Positions 1 to 7,702 of a DNA stretch of 64,000 nt are shown one piece after another. Source of the stretch: Streptomyces flaveolus. Its GTDB lineage: Bacteria; Actinomycetota; Actinomycetes; Streptomycetales; Streptomycetaceae. The position numbers and the translations under genes were made by a program. Location of the stretch: NCBI RefSeq assembly GCF_014648815.1, contig NZ_BMRV01000016.1, positions 62,001 through 126,000 on the forward strand, read 5' to 3'. Below the pieces are notes generated by a model, which saw only the letters and a program-made list of their open reading frames with translations, was not told the origin of the DNA and made no database searches. Position 1 is the stretch's first letter; each line of letters begins with the position of its first letter.

Positions 1-45
1 GCGAAAGGCTGCGGGACGGCGTGGATCACCACCCGCGCCGGAAGG

Positions 46-1014
46 ATGACTGCCTTGATCGGGATCACGGAGATCGAAGCCGCGGCCGAACGGATCGCCG
101 GCCATGTCGTACGCACCCCGACGGTGCCGAGTCCTGGACTGACCGCGCTGCTCGGGGCGCCGGTCACCGCCAAGCTGGAGCTGTTGCAGCGCACCGGATC
201 GTTCAAGGCGCGCGGCGCGACGGCGAAGCTGCTGTCGCTGACCGAGGCCGAGCGGGCCGCGGGTGTCGTGGCGGTCAGTGGCGGCAATCACGGCATCGCC
301 GTGGCGGTCATGGCCGCCGCACTCGACGTGAAGGCCACGGTGGTGATGCCGCGTACGGCGCCCGCGCGTTCGGTGGAGACCGCCGAGGAAGCGGGCGCGG
401 TGGTGCGGCTCACCGACGGCATGGACAGCGCCTTCGCGCTCGTGACGCGGTTGCGGGAGGAGGGGCTCACGCTGGTCCACCCGTTCGACGACCCCGTGGT
501 GATCGCGGGGCAGGGCACCGTGGGGCTGGAGTTCGCCGAGGACGCCGGGGAGCTCACCGACGTGGTCGTGAGCATCGGCGGCGGTGGGCTGATCGCGGGC
601 GTGGCGGCGGCGTTGCGGGCCCGCCGTCCGGACGTGCGGATCTGGGGCGTGGAGACGGAGGGCGCCGAGGCCATGTCCCGGGCCCTGGCGGCGGGCGGCC
701 CGCTGCCGGTACCGCTGTCGTCGGTCGTCACCACGCTCAGCGCCCCGTCCGTCTCGCAGCTGACGTACGACCATGTGTCCGCACTGGTCACCGAGGTGCT
801 CGTGGTGTCCGACCGGGATGCGATCGAGGGGTCGTTCGCACTGGCCGAGCACGCCAAGGTGTGGACCGAGCCGGCCGCCGGCTGTCTGCTGCCCGCGGCC
901 CGGCGGGTGGTGGAGCGGGTGGGCGACGGTGCCCGGATCGGACTGGTGGTGTGCGGGGGCAACGCCACGACCGCCGACATGACGGCCTGGGCGGACCGCT
1001 TCGGGCTGCGCTGA
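46..1014 (+). CDS. Threonine/serine dehydratase-like PLP enzyme
   Basis: Fold-type II pyridoxal-phosphate enzyme of 322 residues, close to the threonine dehydratase/serine racemase family (about 320). The expected PLP lysine is K54 in GSFKARGA, the substrate loop SGGNHG is at 78-83, and the glycine-rich phosphate loop SIGGGGLIAG is near 179. There is no C-terminal ACT domain, so it resembles the catabolic or racemase-like short form rather than biosynthetic IlvA. The start is uncertain: a GGAAGG stretch directly abuts the ATG, so a TTG nine bases further on (residue 4) is a real alternative. The family deaminates threonine or serine to 2-oxo acids; exact substrate is inferred only. Confidence 0.88.
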   Translation: MTALIGITEIEAAAERIAGHVVRTPTVPSPGLTALLGAPVTAKLELLQRTGSFKARGATAKLLSLTEAERAAGVVAVSGGNHGIAVAVMAAALDVKATVVMPRTAPARSVETAEEAGAVVRLTDGMDSAFALVTRLREEGLTLVHPFDDPVVIAGQGTVGLEFAEDAGELTDVVVSIGGGGLIAGVAAALRARRPDVRIWGVETEGAEAMSRALAAGGPLPVPLSSVVTTLSAPSVSQLTYDHVSALVTEVLVVSDRDAIEGSFALAEHAKVWTEPAAGCLLPAARRVVERVGDGARIGLVVCGGNATTADMTAWADRFGLR

Positions 1015-1141
1015 CGCCGGCGTTCCGCGCACGGCGCGCGGGAAAATCGGGTGGTCGCCTCGCGCGTTCGTTGAACGCACCCCGGCCCGCTCACCGTACT
1101 CCTGGGCAAGCCGGAGCCGGCGGTGCGAGCGAGGGAGGGCC

Positions 1142-2716
1142 ATGGGCAGGGCGCACGTCTCCACACACGACCTGGTCGCCGGACGGTACCGCCTGCTCGA
1201 GGTCGTCCACCGGGAGACGAACCGCGTCTGCTGGTCCGGGGAGGACGCCGCGACGGGCCGCCCGTGCCTGGTGACACAGGTCGGCCTCCCGGAGGAACCC
1301 GCCGACGAGAACTCCCGCCGGGCGACCGGCCGGGTCGTGCGGACCTGCGAGACCATGCGGCTGCTCTGCCCGGACCGGGTGGCCGCGGTGGTCGAGGCGG
1401 TGGTGGAGCACGGCGCCCTGTGGACGGTCACCGAGTGGGTCGGCGGCACACCGCTCAGTGAACTCCTGGCCGAGCAGGGCGCCTTCAACTACGCACGGGC
1501 GGCACGCATCGGACTGGAGCTGCTGGACGTGCTGGAGGCGGCGCACGACCAGGGCGTCACGCACGGCGAGCTCAGCCCGGGGCAGGTGTTCGTGCGCGAG
1601 GAGGGCTCCGTCGTCGTCACCGGCTTCGGACTGGCCGGCGCCACCCTCGAGCCGCGGCTGACTGCTCCCTCGTACGCCGCCCCCGAGCAGGCCCGCGACG
1701 AGCGGATCGGGCCCGCGGCCGACCTGTGGACGCTGGGCGCGATCCTCTACGCGATGGTGGAGGGCCGCCCGGCGTTCCGTGACCGTGGCCGCGCCGAGGC
1801 CACGCTGAAGGGCGTGGACCGGCTGCCGCTGCGCACCCCGGTGCGGGCCGGTCCGCTCACCCAGGTGGTGCAGGGGCTGCTGCGCAGGAACTCCCGGGAG
1901 CGGCTGAGCCGCCCGGTGGTCCGTGCGGCCCTCACCCGGGTGCTGTCGGAGGATCCCGAGGCGGCGGCGCCCCCGGTCCCCCGGCCCCGGCTGCGGGGCG
2001 CGCGCGCCGCCGCGTGCCGTGCCGGACGCCGGTGGAGCCGCACGACGCTCGCCGGGATCGCCCTGGCCGGAGTCACCGTCACGGTCGCCGCCCTCGCCGT
2101 CACCCACGCGCTGCCCGGCACGGGCGACGACACCGGCGCGCGTGAGCGCCCCTCGTCCCCCGCGGCCCCGCCCGCCGGCGGCACCGCGCCCTCCTCCCCC
2201 GCTCCCCCGCCGAGCGCGCCACCGTCCCCGTCGGAGCCGGGCGCCGCCGTGCCCGCGGGGTTCCGCCGCTACGAGGCGCCGGAGGGCTTCTCCGTGGCCC
2301 TGCCCGAGGACTGGGGGCGGCTGGACACCTCGCGCGTGCCGGGCGGGGCGTACCGGGTTGTCTTCGGGGCGTCCGGCGATCCGCGCACCCTCGCGGTCAC
2401 CTACAGCGAGCGCGCGGGAGCGGACCCCGTGGCGGTGTGGCGCGACGACGTCGAGCCCGGCCTCGAGCGGTCGGGCGGGTACCGGCGGGTCGGCGGGATC
2501 CGCGCGACGACGTACCGGGGCCGCGAGGCGGCCGACATGGAGTGGCTCGCCGAGAACGACGGTGTCCGGGTCCGCACGTTCGGGCGTGGTTTCCTCCTGG
2601 GCGGCGGGCGCAGCTTCTCGCTGCGCTGGACGACCCCGGCCGCCGACTGGGACGACGCCGCGAACGAGCGGGCGCTCAGGGCCTTCCTCGCGACGTTCCG
2701 GGAGGGTGCTGGCTGA
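1142..2716 (+). CDS. Membrane pseudokinase with C-terminal extracytoplasmic domain
   Basis: A 524-residue protein with a Ser/Thr-kinase-like N-terminal domain (about 10-270), one membrane segment near 300-322, a Pro/Ser/Ala-rich linker and an extracytoplasmic C-terminal domain (about 370-520). The kinase motifs are degenerate. The ATP-binding lysine position reads LVTQV (Q46), the catalytic loop is HGELSPGQ at 141-148 instead of HRDLKPxN, and DFG is GFG at 161-163. No glycine-rich loop is visible, although the APE motif (180-182) is kept. It probably does not transfer phosphate and may act as a scaffold or sensor coupling. The downstream oxidoreductase is read in the same direction 67 bases later. 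Confidence 0.85.
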   Translation: MGRAHVSTHDLVAGRYRLLEVVHRETNRVCWSGEDAATGRPCLVTQVGLPEEPADENSRRATGRVVRTCETMRLLCPDRVAAVVEAVVEHGALWTVTEWVGGTPLSELLAEQGAFNYARAARIGLELLDVLEAAHDQGVTHGELSPGQVFVREEGSVVVTGFGLAGATLEPRLTAPSYAAPEQARDERIGPAADLWTLGAILYAMVEGRPAFRDRGRAEATLKGVDRLPLRTPVRAGPLTQVVQGLLRRNSRERLSRPVVRAALTRVLSEDPEAAAPPVPRPRLRGARAAACRAGRRWSRTTLAGIALAGVTVTVAALAVTHALPGTGDDTGARERPSSPAAPPAGGTAPSSPAPPPSAPPSPSEPGAAVPAGFRRYEAPEGFSVALPEDWGRLDTSRVPGGAYRVVFGASGDPRTLAVTYSERAGADPVAVWRDDVEPGLERSGGYRRVGGIRATTYRGREAADMEWLAENDGVRVRTFGRGFLLGGGRSFSLRWTTPAADWDDAANERALRAFLATFREGAG

Positions 2717-2783
2717 CCGGGGAAGGCCCGGGGCTCCCGACATGCGTCCGTTTTCGCTCCGCACGGACGGGGACTCGCCCCGT

Positions 2784-3758
2784 ATGGTGCAAATCGGATA
2801 CACGATGATGACCGAGCAGGCCGGCCCCCGTGAGCTCGTCGACCACGTGGTGCGGGCCGAGCAGGTGGGCTTCGACTTCTCGGTGACCTCGGACCACTAC
2901 TTCCCGTGGCTGCGCTCGCAGGGCCACGCGCCGTACGCGTGGAGCGTGCTGGGCGCCGCGGCGCAGGCGACGTCCCGCATCCCGCTGATGACGTACGTGA
3001 CGTGTCCGACGTTCCGGTACCACCCGGCGGTCGTGGCGCAGAAGGCGGCGACGCTCGCGCTGCTGTCCGAGGGCCGGTTCCGGCTGGGGCTCGGCTCGGG
3101 CGAGAACCTCAACGAGCACGTGGTGGGCGGCGGCTGGCCGTCCGTCGACGTACGCCACGAGATGTTCCAGGAGGCCGTGGAGATCATCAAGGCGCTCTTC
3201 GAGGGCGGTCACGTCAACCACCACGGCACGCACTTCGACGTCGAGTCGGCCCGGCTGTGGGATCTGCCGGACAGTCCGCCGCCCATCGGCATCGCCGTCT
3301 CCGGGGAGCGCTCCTGCAAGCTGGCGGGCGAGCTCGCCGACCTGGTGATCGCCACCGAGCCCAAGGCGGACCTGGTGGAGGCGTTCGACCGGCACGGCGG
3401 CCGGGGCAAGCCGCGCGTCGGCCAGCTCCCGGTCTGCTACGACCCGGACCGGGACGCGGCGATCGAGCGCGCCCACTCCCAGTTCCGCTGGTTCGGCAGC
3501 GGCTGGAAGGTGAACTCCGAGCTGCCGCATCCGGATTCGTTCGACGCGGCGACCCAGTTCGTCAGGCCGGAGGACGTCGCGGAGTCGATCCCCTGCGGCG
3601 ACGACCCCGACGCCTTCGTCGAGGCCGTGCGCCCGTATGCGGAGGCCGGGTTCACCGAGATCGCCCTGGTGCAGATCGGCGGCGAGTCCCAACCGGCGTT
3701 CCTGGACTGGTCGGAGAAGACCCTCCTGCCGGCACTGCGCGACGCCCTGGGCTCGTGA
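2784..3758 (+). CDS. LLM-class F420-dependent oxidoreductase
   Basis: A 324-residue luciferase-like monooxygenase-fold protein of the F420-dependent group related to glucose-6-phosphate dehydrogenase-like enzymes. Typical N-terminal features are present: IGYTMMTEQAGPRELVDHVV, then VTSDHYFPW and the LGSGENLNEHVVGGG segment. It would be a cytoplasmic hydride-transfer enzyme using deazaflavin F420; the substrate cannot be read from sequence. The start was set at the ATG giving MVQIGYTMMTEQ, which matches family N-termini. An in-frame ATG at 2742 would add 14 residues. A short inverted repeat (ACGGGG at 2767, CCCCGT at 2778) sits directly before the chosen ATG. Confidence 0.88.
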   Translation: MVQIGYTMMTEQAGPRELVDHVVRAEQVGFDFSVTSDHYFPWLRSQGHAPYAWSVLGAAAQATSRIPLMTYVTCPTFRYHPAVVAQKAATLALLSEGRFRLGLGSGENLNEHVVGGGWPSVDVRHEMFQEAVEIIKALFEGGHVNHHGTHFDVESARLWDLPDSPPPIGIAVSGERSCKLAGELADLVIATEPKADLVEAFDRHGGRGKPRVGQLPVCYDPDRDAAIERAHSQFRWFGSGWKVNSELPHPDSFDAATQFVRPEDVAESIPCGDDPDAFVEAVRPYAEAGFTEIALVQIGGESQPAFLDWSEKTLLPALRDALGS

Positions 3759-3796
3759 CGACCGGAAGCCCGCGAGGGAATCACCCGATTGCCGGA

Positions 3797-3820
3797 GCAT
3801 CTTGCGGAGGATCGGGGTAT
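3797..3820 (+). promoter_or_regulatory. SigB-family promoter of ssgC
   Basis: GCAT, 14 bases, GGGTAT fits the Streptomyces SigB-family consensus GNNT-N14-16-GGGTAC/T exactly. It ends 38 bases before the ssgC start codon. It suggests that a stress sigma factor, possibly the one encoded at 11467, drives ssgC. Confidence 0.6.
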
Positions 3821-3858
3821 TAGAGGGCCCTACGTCTGTTCTCCCGGAGGCCCCTGCC

Positions 3859-4284
3859 GTGAACTCCCTCGTGCACAAGACCCTGGTCGTGCAGCTCCAG
3901 ACGGGCGACACCGACCGTTTTCCGGTGCTCGCCCACCTGAGCTACGACCCGGCGGACCCGTTCGCGCTCACCGTGGTGTTCAGCCACGACGGCCGTGTGC
4001 TGGCCCGCTGGACTCTCGACCGGGAGATGGTGGGCGACGGACTCGCCCGCCCGGTCGGCGTGGGCGACGTGCGGCTGCGGCCCGAGTCGCGGGGCATGTG
4101 GGAGGAGCTGCGGATGGAGTTCCTCGGCGACTACCGGCCCGACGGTGAGCGTCATCGCGCGGTGGTCTTCGTGTGGGCGGCCGCGGTGGCCGCGTTCCTG
4201 CGCGAGACCCACGGCGTGGTCCGGCCGGGTGAGGAAGAGGTGCACGTCGACGACTTCCTGGCGGAGCTCATGGCCGACGGCTGA
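3859..4284 (+). CDS. ssgC: SsgA-like sporulation/cell-division protein, probably SsgC
   Basis: A 141-residue SsgA-like protein (SALP), the usual family size of 130-145. Family-typical stretches include a hydrophobic N-terminal strand, FPVLAHLSYDPADPFALTVVF, LARWTLDREMVGDGL and an acidic C-terminus with HVDDFLAELMADG. SALPs occur only in morphologically complex actinomycetes and guide septum placement and spore-wall assembly. The GTG start has GGAGG eight bases upstream. The symbol is inferred from synteny: ssgC in S. coelicolor lies, as I recall, a few genes from the clpP3-clpP4-sigL locus, as here. An exact SigB-type promoter precedes it. Confidence 0.85.
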   Translation: MNSLVHKTLVVQLQTGDTDRFPVLAHLSYDPADPFALTVVFSHDGRVLARWTLDREMVGDGLARPVGVGDVRLRPESRGMWEELRMEFLGDYRPDGERHRAVVFVWAAAVAAFLRETHGVVRPGEEEVHVDDFLAELMADG

Positions 4285-4304
4285 GCGGACGCCGGCGCAC
4301 CGCC

Positions 4305-4336
4305 ACGGCGCGGCTCCCCGGGAGGGGCCGCGCCGT
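4305..4336. terminator. Bidirectional hairpin between convergent genes
   Basis: ACGGCGCGGC at 4305 pairs with GCCGCGCCGT ending at 4336, a ten-base stem with a 12-base loop. It lies between the 3' ends of ssgC and the DUF6328 gene and touches the latter's stop codon. No T-run follows. Confidence 0.6.
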
Positions 4337-4845
4337 CAGCGTGAGGTGTGGCGGTACCGGGTCCACAGGGGTATCCCGAACCAGCACAGCAGGTACCACA
4401 GGACCACTCCGGTGACCAGGTAGGGCACGAAGCCGTCGTGGGTCGCCACGCGCAGGATCAGCAGGAGCGAGGAGGTCGTGGTGGCGAGCAGCAGCACCAG
4501 GCCGAGCAGGGTCAGCCGGGAGGCCCAGCGCACCGCCTGCGGTTTCACCCGCCGCCCGGAGACGAGGCGGTGCAGGGACACCGGCCCGATCAGGGCGCCG
4601 GTCGTCACGGCCCCGAGGACGACCGTCACCAGGTAGATCGTCCGGTTGACGTCCGACAGGTCGTCGTACTTCGGGGTGAACACGACGGTGAGCAGGAAGC
4701 CGAAGAGGATCTGCACACCCATCTGCGCGACGCGGACCTCCTGGATCAGCTCCGTCCACATCCGGTCCGCGCGCTCCTCCTCGGTCTCGTCGCGCCCCCG
4801 GCGCCGTCCCGGGTCGCCCGTCGTGTCCGCGTGCGTGTGCGCCAC
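4336..4845 (-). CDS. DUF6328-type four-helix membrane protein
   Basis: A 169-residue integral membrane protein. A charged N-terminus (RRRGRDETEEERADRMWTELIQEVRVAQMGVQ) is followed by about four hydrophobic helices: ILFGFLLTVVF, IYLVTVVLGAVTTGALIG, LTLLGLVLLLATTTSSLLLIL and LVTGVVLWYLLCWFG. The E-R-adhering N-terminus and helix pattern match what is annotated in Streptomyces as DUF6328, function unknown. The GTG start has GGGAGG five bases upstream. It is convergent with ssgC and divergent from the gene at 4996. Confidence 0.75.
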   Translation of the reverse strand: MAHTHADTTGDPGRRRGRDETEEERADRMWTELIQEVRVAQMGVQILFGFLLTVVFTPKYDDLSDVNRTIYLVTVVLGAVTTGALIGPVSLHRLVSGRRVKPQAVRWASRLTLLGLVLLLATTTSSLLLILRVATHDGFVPYLVTGVVLWYLLCWFGIPLWTRYRHTSR

Positions 4846-4995
4846 TGTGCCTCCCGTTGCCGCCGCCTGGGTCCTCTTCCCTCTTCCCGGGTTCCCCGCG
4901 GTCAGACGCCGTGCCGGAGGCGGCGTCCGGTTTGGGCGGTCGGGGGGCGGTTACACGGGCGGGACCCACACCGAGGCACAGGAGGTTGGCGAAGC

Positions 4996-5343
4996 ATGTC
5001 CGACACTCAGCTCACCGTGACACTCAGCGGTGGCGGCATCGACGACGCGCGGGCGGTGGTCCGCGCCCTGGAAGGCGCCTTCGGAGCGCCCGACGACCTG
5101 CCGGGCGACGAGCGGGCGACGGTCCGCACCGCGACCTTCAGCTCGCCGCCCTCCCCGGAGGCGGACCCGGCACCCCGAGAGGCGGGTGCGGGGCTGTCGG
5201 CGCCGGTGACGGTCACCGTGCAGGGCTCCCCGCAGGCCGTCGAGGCCGCGAGCAGGACGCTGACCGGCGCCTTCTCGACGCGGGACGAGGGCGCCTCCTC
5301 CGGCGACCAGGAGCGGGAACGGCAGCTGCTCCTGGTGCCGTGA
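4996..5343 (+). CDS. Small unknown protein with beta-rich ends
   Basis: A 115-residue soluble protein I do not recognise with certainty. It opens with a strand-like segment (QLTVTLSGGGIDDARAVVRALEGAFG), has an acidic and Pro-rich middle, and then a second strand-helix unit (VTVTVQGSPQAVEAASRTLTGAF). This strand-helix repeat is reminiscent of effector-associated constant component (EACC1-like) proteins, but that is a guess. A perfect AGGAGG lies ten bases before the ATG. Its codon use matches neighbouring genes, so it is probably real. Confidence 0.7.
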   Translation: MSDTQLTVTLSGGGIDDARAVVRALEGAFGAPDDLPGDERATVRTATFSSPPSPEADPAPREAGAGLSAPVTVTVQGSPQAVEAASRTLTGAFSTRDEGASSGDQERERQLLLVP

Positions 5344-5382
5344 GAGAGGTGGTCGAGTGCCGCCGTGCCCGGCCGGAGCGGG

Positions 5383-6366
5383 CTACCAGCGGCCCTCGAC
5401 CTGCTCCTTGATCCGGCGGTCGTAGAGGTCGCGGATCGCCGTGAGCGTGTCGTCGGACAGCTCCGGCAGCCGCGCGGCGTCCGTGTTGGCGCGGGCCTGT
5501 TCGGGCGAACGCGCGCCGGGGATCACGGTGGTCACGCCGGGCTGCTGGACGATCCAGCGCAGTGCCAGCTGGGCCGGCGTGTATCCCTCGGGGGCGAGGG
5601 CGGCGAACTCGGCGGCGGCCTCCACGCCGGTGGCGAAGTCGACGCCGGAGAAGGTCTCGCCCTGGTCGAACGCCTCGCCGTGGCGGTTGAAGCTGCGGTG
5701 GTCGTTCGCGGCGAAGACCGTGTCCTTGGTGTACTTGCCGGACAGCAGGCCGGAGGCGAGCGGCACCCGGGCGATGATGCCGACGCCGGCCTCCCGGGCG
5801 GCCGGCAGGACCTCGCGCAGCGGCTTCATGCGGAACGGGTTGAGGATGATCTGCACACTCGCCACGTTCGGCCGGGCGATGGCGGTCAGTGCCTCCTCAC
5901 AGGTCTCGACGCTGACGCCGTACGCCTTGACGCGCTCCTCCTCGACGAGGGTGTCCAGGGCGTCGAACACCTCGTCGGAGGAGTAGACCGGGGTCGGCGG
6001 GCAGTGCAGCTGCACCAGGTCGAGGACGTCGACGCCGAGGTTGCGCCGGGAACGGTCGTTCCAGTCCCGGAAGTTGTCGAGCACGTAGTTCTGCGGGAGC
6101 TGCTCGACGCGCCGGCCCATCTTCGTGGCGACCAGCACGTGCAGGTCCGGCCTGCTGCGCAGGAAGGTCGCGATGGTCTCCTCGCTGCGGCCGTCGCCGT
6201 AGACGTCGGCGGTGTCGAAGAAGGTGACGCCCGATTCGGCAGCCGCCTCCAGTACCGCGAGGGCTTCCTTGTCGTCGACGTCTCCCCAGTCGGCGCCCAG
6301 TTGCCAGGTGCCGAGGCCGATGACCGACGCGTGCTGGTCCGACCTGTCGAAAGTGCGCTCGTCCAT
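5383..6366 (-). CDS. Aldo/keto reductase
   Basis: A 327-residue TIM-barrel NADPH-dependent oxidoreductase of the AKR superfamily. The full catalytic tetrad is visible: D51 (FFDTADVYG), Y56, K82 (ATKMGRR) and H121 (LVQLHCPP). The C-terminal cofactor segment TTVIPGARSPEQARAN is intact. Substrate is unknown; closest general class is the potassium-channel-beta/YajO-like general-stress group. It is transcribed away from the SRPBCC gene at 6498, sharing a 131-base divergent intergenic region with it. Confidence 0.9.
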   Translation of the reverse strand: MDERTFDRSDQHASVIGLGTWQLGADWGDVDDKEALAVLEAAAESGVTFFDTADVYGDGRSEETIATFLRSRPDLHVLVATKMGRRVEQLPQNYVLDNFRDWNDRSRRNLGVDVLDLVQLHCPPTPVYSSDEVFDALDTLVEEERVKAYGVSVETCEEALTAIARPNVASVQIILNPFRMKPLREVLPAAREAGVGIIARVPLASGLLSGKYTKDTVFAANDHRSFNRHGEAFDQGETFSGVDFATGVEAAAEFAALAPEGYTPAQLALRWIVQQPGVTTVIPGARSPEQARANTDAARLPELSDDTLTAIRDLYDRRIKEQVEGRW

Positions 6367-6431
6367 GCCCTCAGTCTGTCATCCACGGCCGCTCGCGACC
6401 GCGCCGGGACGGCGGGTCCCGCACTGGGGGT

Positions 6432-6456
6432 GATTCGCCGGGCGGCCGTCGGGTAC
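6432..6456 (+). promoter_or_regulatory. SigB-family promoter of the SRPBCC gene
   Basis: GATT, 15 bases, GGGTAC is an exact match to the SigB-family consensus. The -10 element ends 41 bases before the GTG start at 6498, with GGAGG in between. Confidence 0.55.
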
Positions 6457-6497
6457 CCGCGCGGCTCCGTCCGACGAACCGAAGGAGGAGAGACAGC

Positions 6498-6950
6498 GTG
6501 TCGCAGGTCGAGCAGTCCATCGAGGTCCGCGTCCCGGTCCGTACCGCCTACAACCAGTGGACCCAGTTCGAGTCGTTCCCCGAGTTCATGAACGGGGTGG
6601 AGCGCATCGAACAGCGCGGTGACACCCTCACGCACTGGGTGACGAGCGTGGACGGCGTCCACCGGGAGTTCGACGCGGAGATCACCGAGCAGATCCCGGA
6701 CGAGCGGGTCGCGTGGACCACGGTGTCCGGCGAGGCCCGGCAGGCCGGTGCGGTCACCTTCCACCGCCTGGACGACGACCGCACCAAGGTGATGCTCCGG
6801 ATGGAGTTCCAGCCGGAAGGCGTCACCGAGAAGGTCGGTGACAAGCTCGGGGTCGTGCAGCGGCAGACCAAGGGCGACCTGGAGCGGTTCAAGCGGTTCA
6901 TCGAGGCGCGTGGCCGGGAGACCGGCGGCTGGCGCGGCACCGTCGCCTGA
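6498..6950 (+). CDS. SRPBCC (START/cyclase-like) family protein
   Basis: A 150-residue single-domain SRPBCC protein of the polyketide cyclase/dehydrase superfamily. It opens QSIEVRVPVRTAYNQWTQFESFPEFM, followed by the helix-grip strands and a long C-terminal helix DLERFKRFIEARG. Such proteins bind hydrophobic ligands; small stand-alone ones in Streptomyces are often stress-induced. No biosynthetic cluster lies nearby, so a polyketide role is unlikely. The GTG start has a strong GAAGGAGG upstream. An exact SigB-type promoter suggests stress control. It ends 19 bases from the convergent RNase H gene. Confidence 0.85.
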   Translation: MSQVEQSIEVRVPVRTAYNQWTQFESFPEFMNGVERIEQRGDTLTHWVTSVDGVHREFDAEITEQIPDERVAWTTVSGEARQAGAVTFHRLDDDRTKVMLRMEFQPEGVTEKVGDKLGVVQRQTKGDLERFKRFIEARGRETGGWRGTVA

Positions 6951-6969
6951 CCCCCGCGTCCGGGAGGGG

Positions 6970-7671
6970 CTATCCGGCCGCCGCCGTGCGGCACTCCGGG
7001 TGACCCCAGCCCTGGTCGTTCTTGGCGATGGACTCCCCGGCGGCGTACGAACGGCCGCACACGCAGCGCCCGGGGAACTTCGCCTTGATGGTGCGCGCGG
7101 AGGCACCGCCGCTCTTGCGGGCCGTTCCCGGTCCGCGGCGGGGTGCCTTCCTCGCCGCCGGGACGTCCGGTGCGGGCGGCGGCTCGGGTGAACCGAGGCC
7201 GCTGCCCGCGGGCTCCTGGACGGTGGCCGCCTGGCTGGCGGCACGGTCGGCGAAGTCGTTGAGCCTGTCGCCGTCGACCTGGTGGGCGGGCACGTAACGG
7301 AACTCGACCGAGCGGCCGTCGAGCAGCTCGTCGATGCGGACGACCAGCTCCTGGTTGGCGACCGGCTTGCCGGCGGCGGTCTTCCAGCCGTTGCGCTTCC
7401 AGCCGGGGAGCCAGGTGGTGACGGCCTTCATCGCGTACTGGGAGTCCATGCGGACCTCCAGCGGCACATCCGGGTCGGTCGACGCCAGCAGGCGCTCCAG
7501 CGCGGTGAGTTCGGCGACGTTGTTGGTGGCCCGGCCGAGCGGACCCGCCTCCCAGCGGGCCGGCACCTCCGACGCGTCGGCCACCACCCAGGCCCAGCCT
7601 GCCGGGCCCGGGTTTCCCTTCGAAGCCCCGTCGCACGCGGCCACCACACGTTCACGCATGGCCCCGATCAT
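6970..7671 (-). CDS. Ribonuclease HI with C-terminal zinc-ribbon-like tail
   Basis: A 233-residue protein with a type I RNase H domain (about 8-150). Catalytic acids can be assigned as D14 (CDGASKGNPG), E54 (NNVAELTAL), D76 (RMDSQYA) and D139. It cleaves RNA in RNA-DNA hybrids. A Pro/Arg-rich linker leads to a C-terminal segment GRCVCGRSYAAGESIAKNDQGWGHPEC, whose two CxC/H..C groups look like a small metal-binding ribbon. Typical RNase HI is about 155 residues, so the tail is an extension. The start may instead be the ATG four codons later (MRERVV). Related enzymes are annotated rnhA. Confidence 0.88.
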   Translation of the reverse strand: MIGAMRERVVAACDGASKGNPGPAGWAWVVADASEVPARWEAGPLGRATNNVAELTALERLLASTDPDVPLEVRMDSQYAMKAVTTWLPGWKRNGWKTAAGKPVANQELVVRIDELLDGRSVEFRYVPAHQVDGDRLNDFADRAASQAATVQEPAGSGLGSPEPPPAPDVPAARKAPRRGPGTARKSGGASARTIKAKFPGRCVCGRSYAAGESIAKNDQGWGHPECRTAAAG

Positions 7672-7702
7672 GCCATGGGCCGGCCGGGTGCCCGGACGGG
7701 CC

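Noticed and set aside
21..1274. Long plus-strand frame over the dehydratase gene
   Set aside because: Arg/Gly-rich shadow of a clear PLP enzyme in another frame.
1091..2803. 570-residue minus-strand frame opposite the pseudokinase
   Set aside because: Low-complexity Arg/Gly/Pro sequence antisense to a recognisable protein.
4927..4960. GGTT-N16-GGTTAC upstream of the 4996 gene
   Set aside because: The -10 deviates from GGGTAC/T, so it was not counted with the exact matches.
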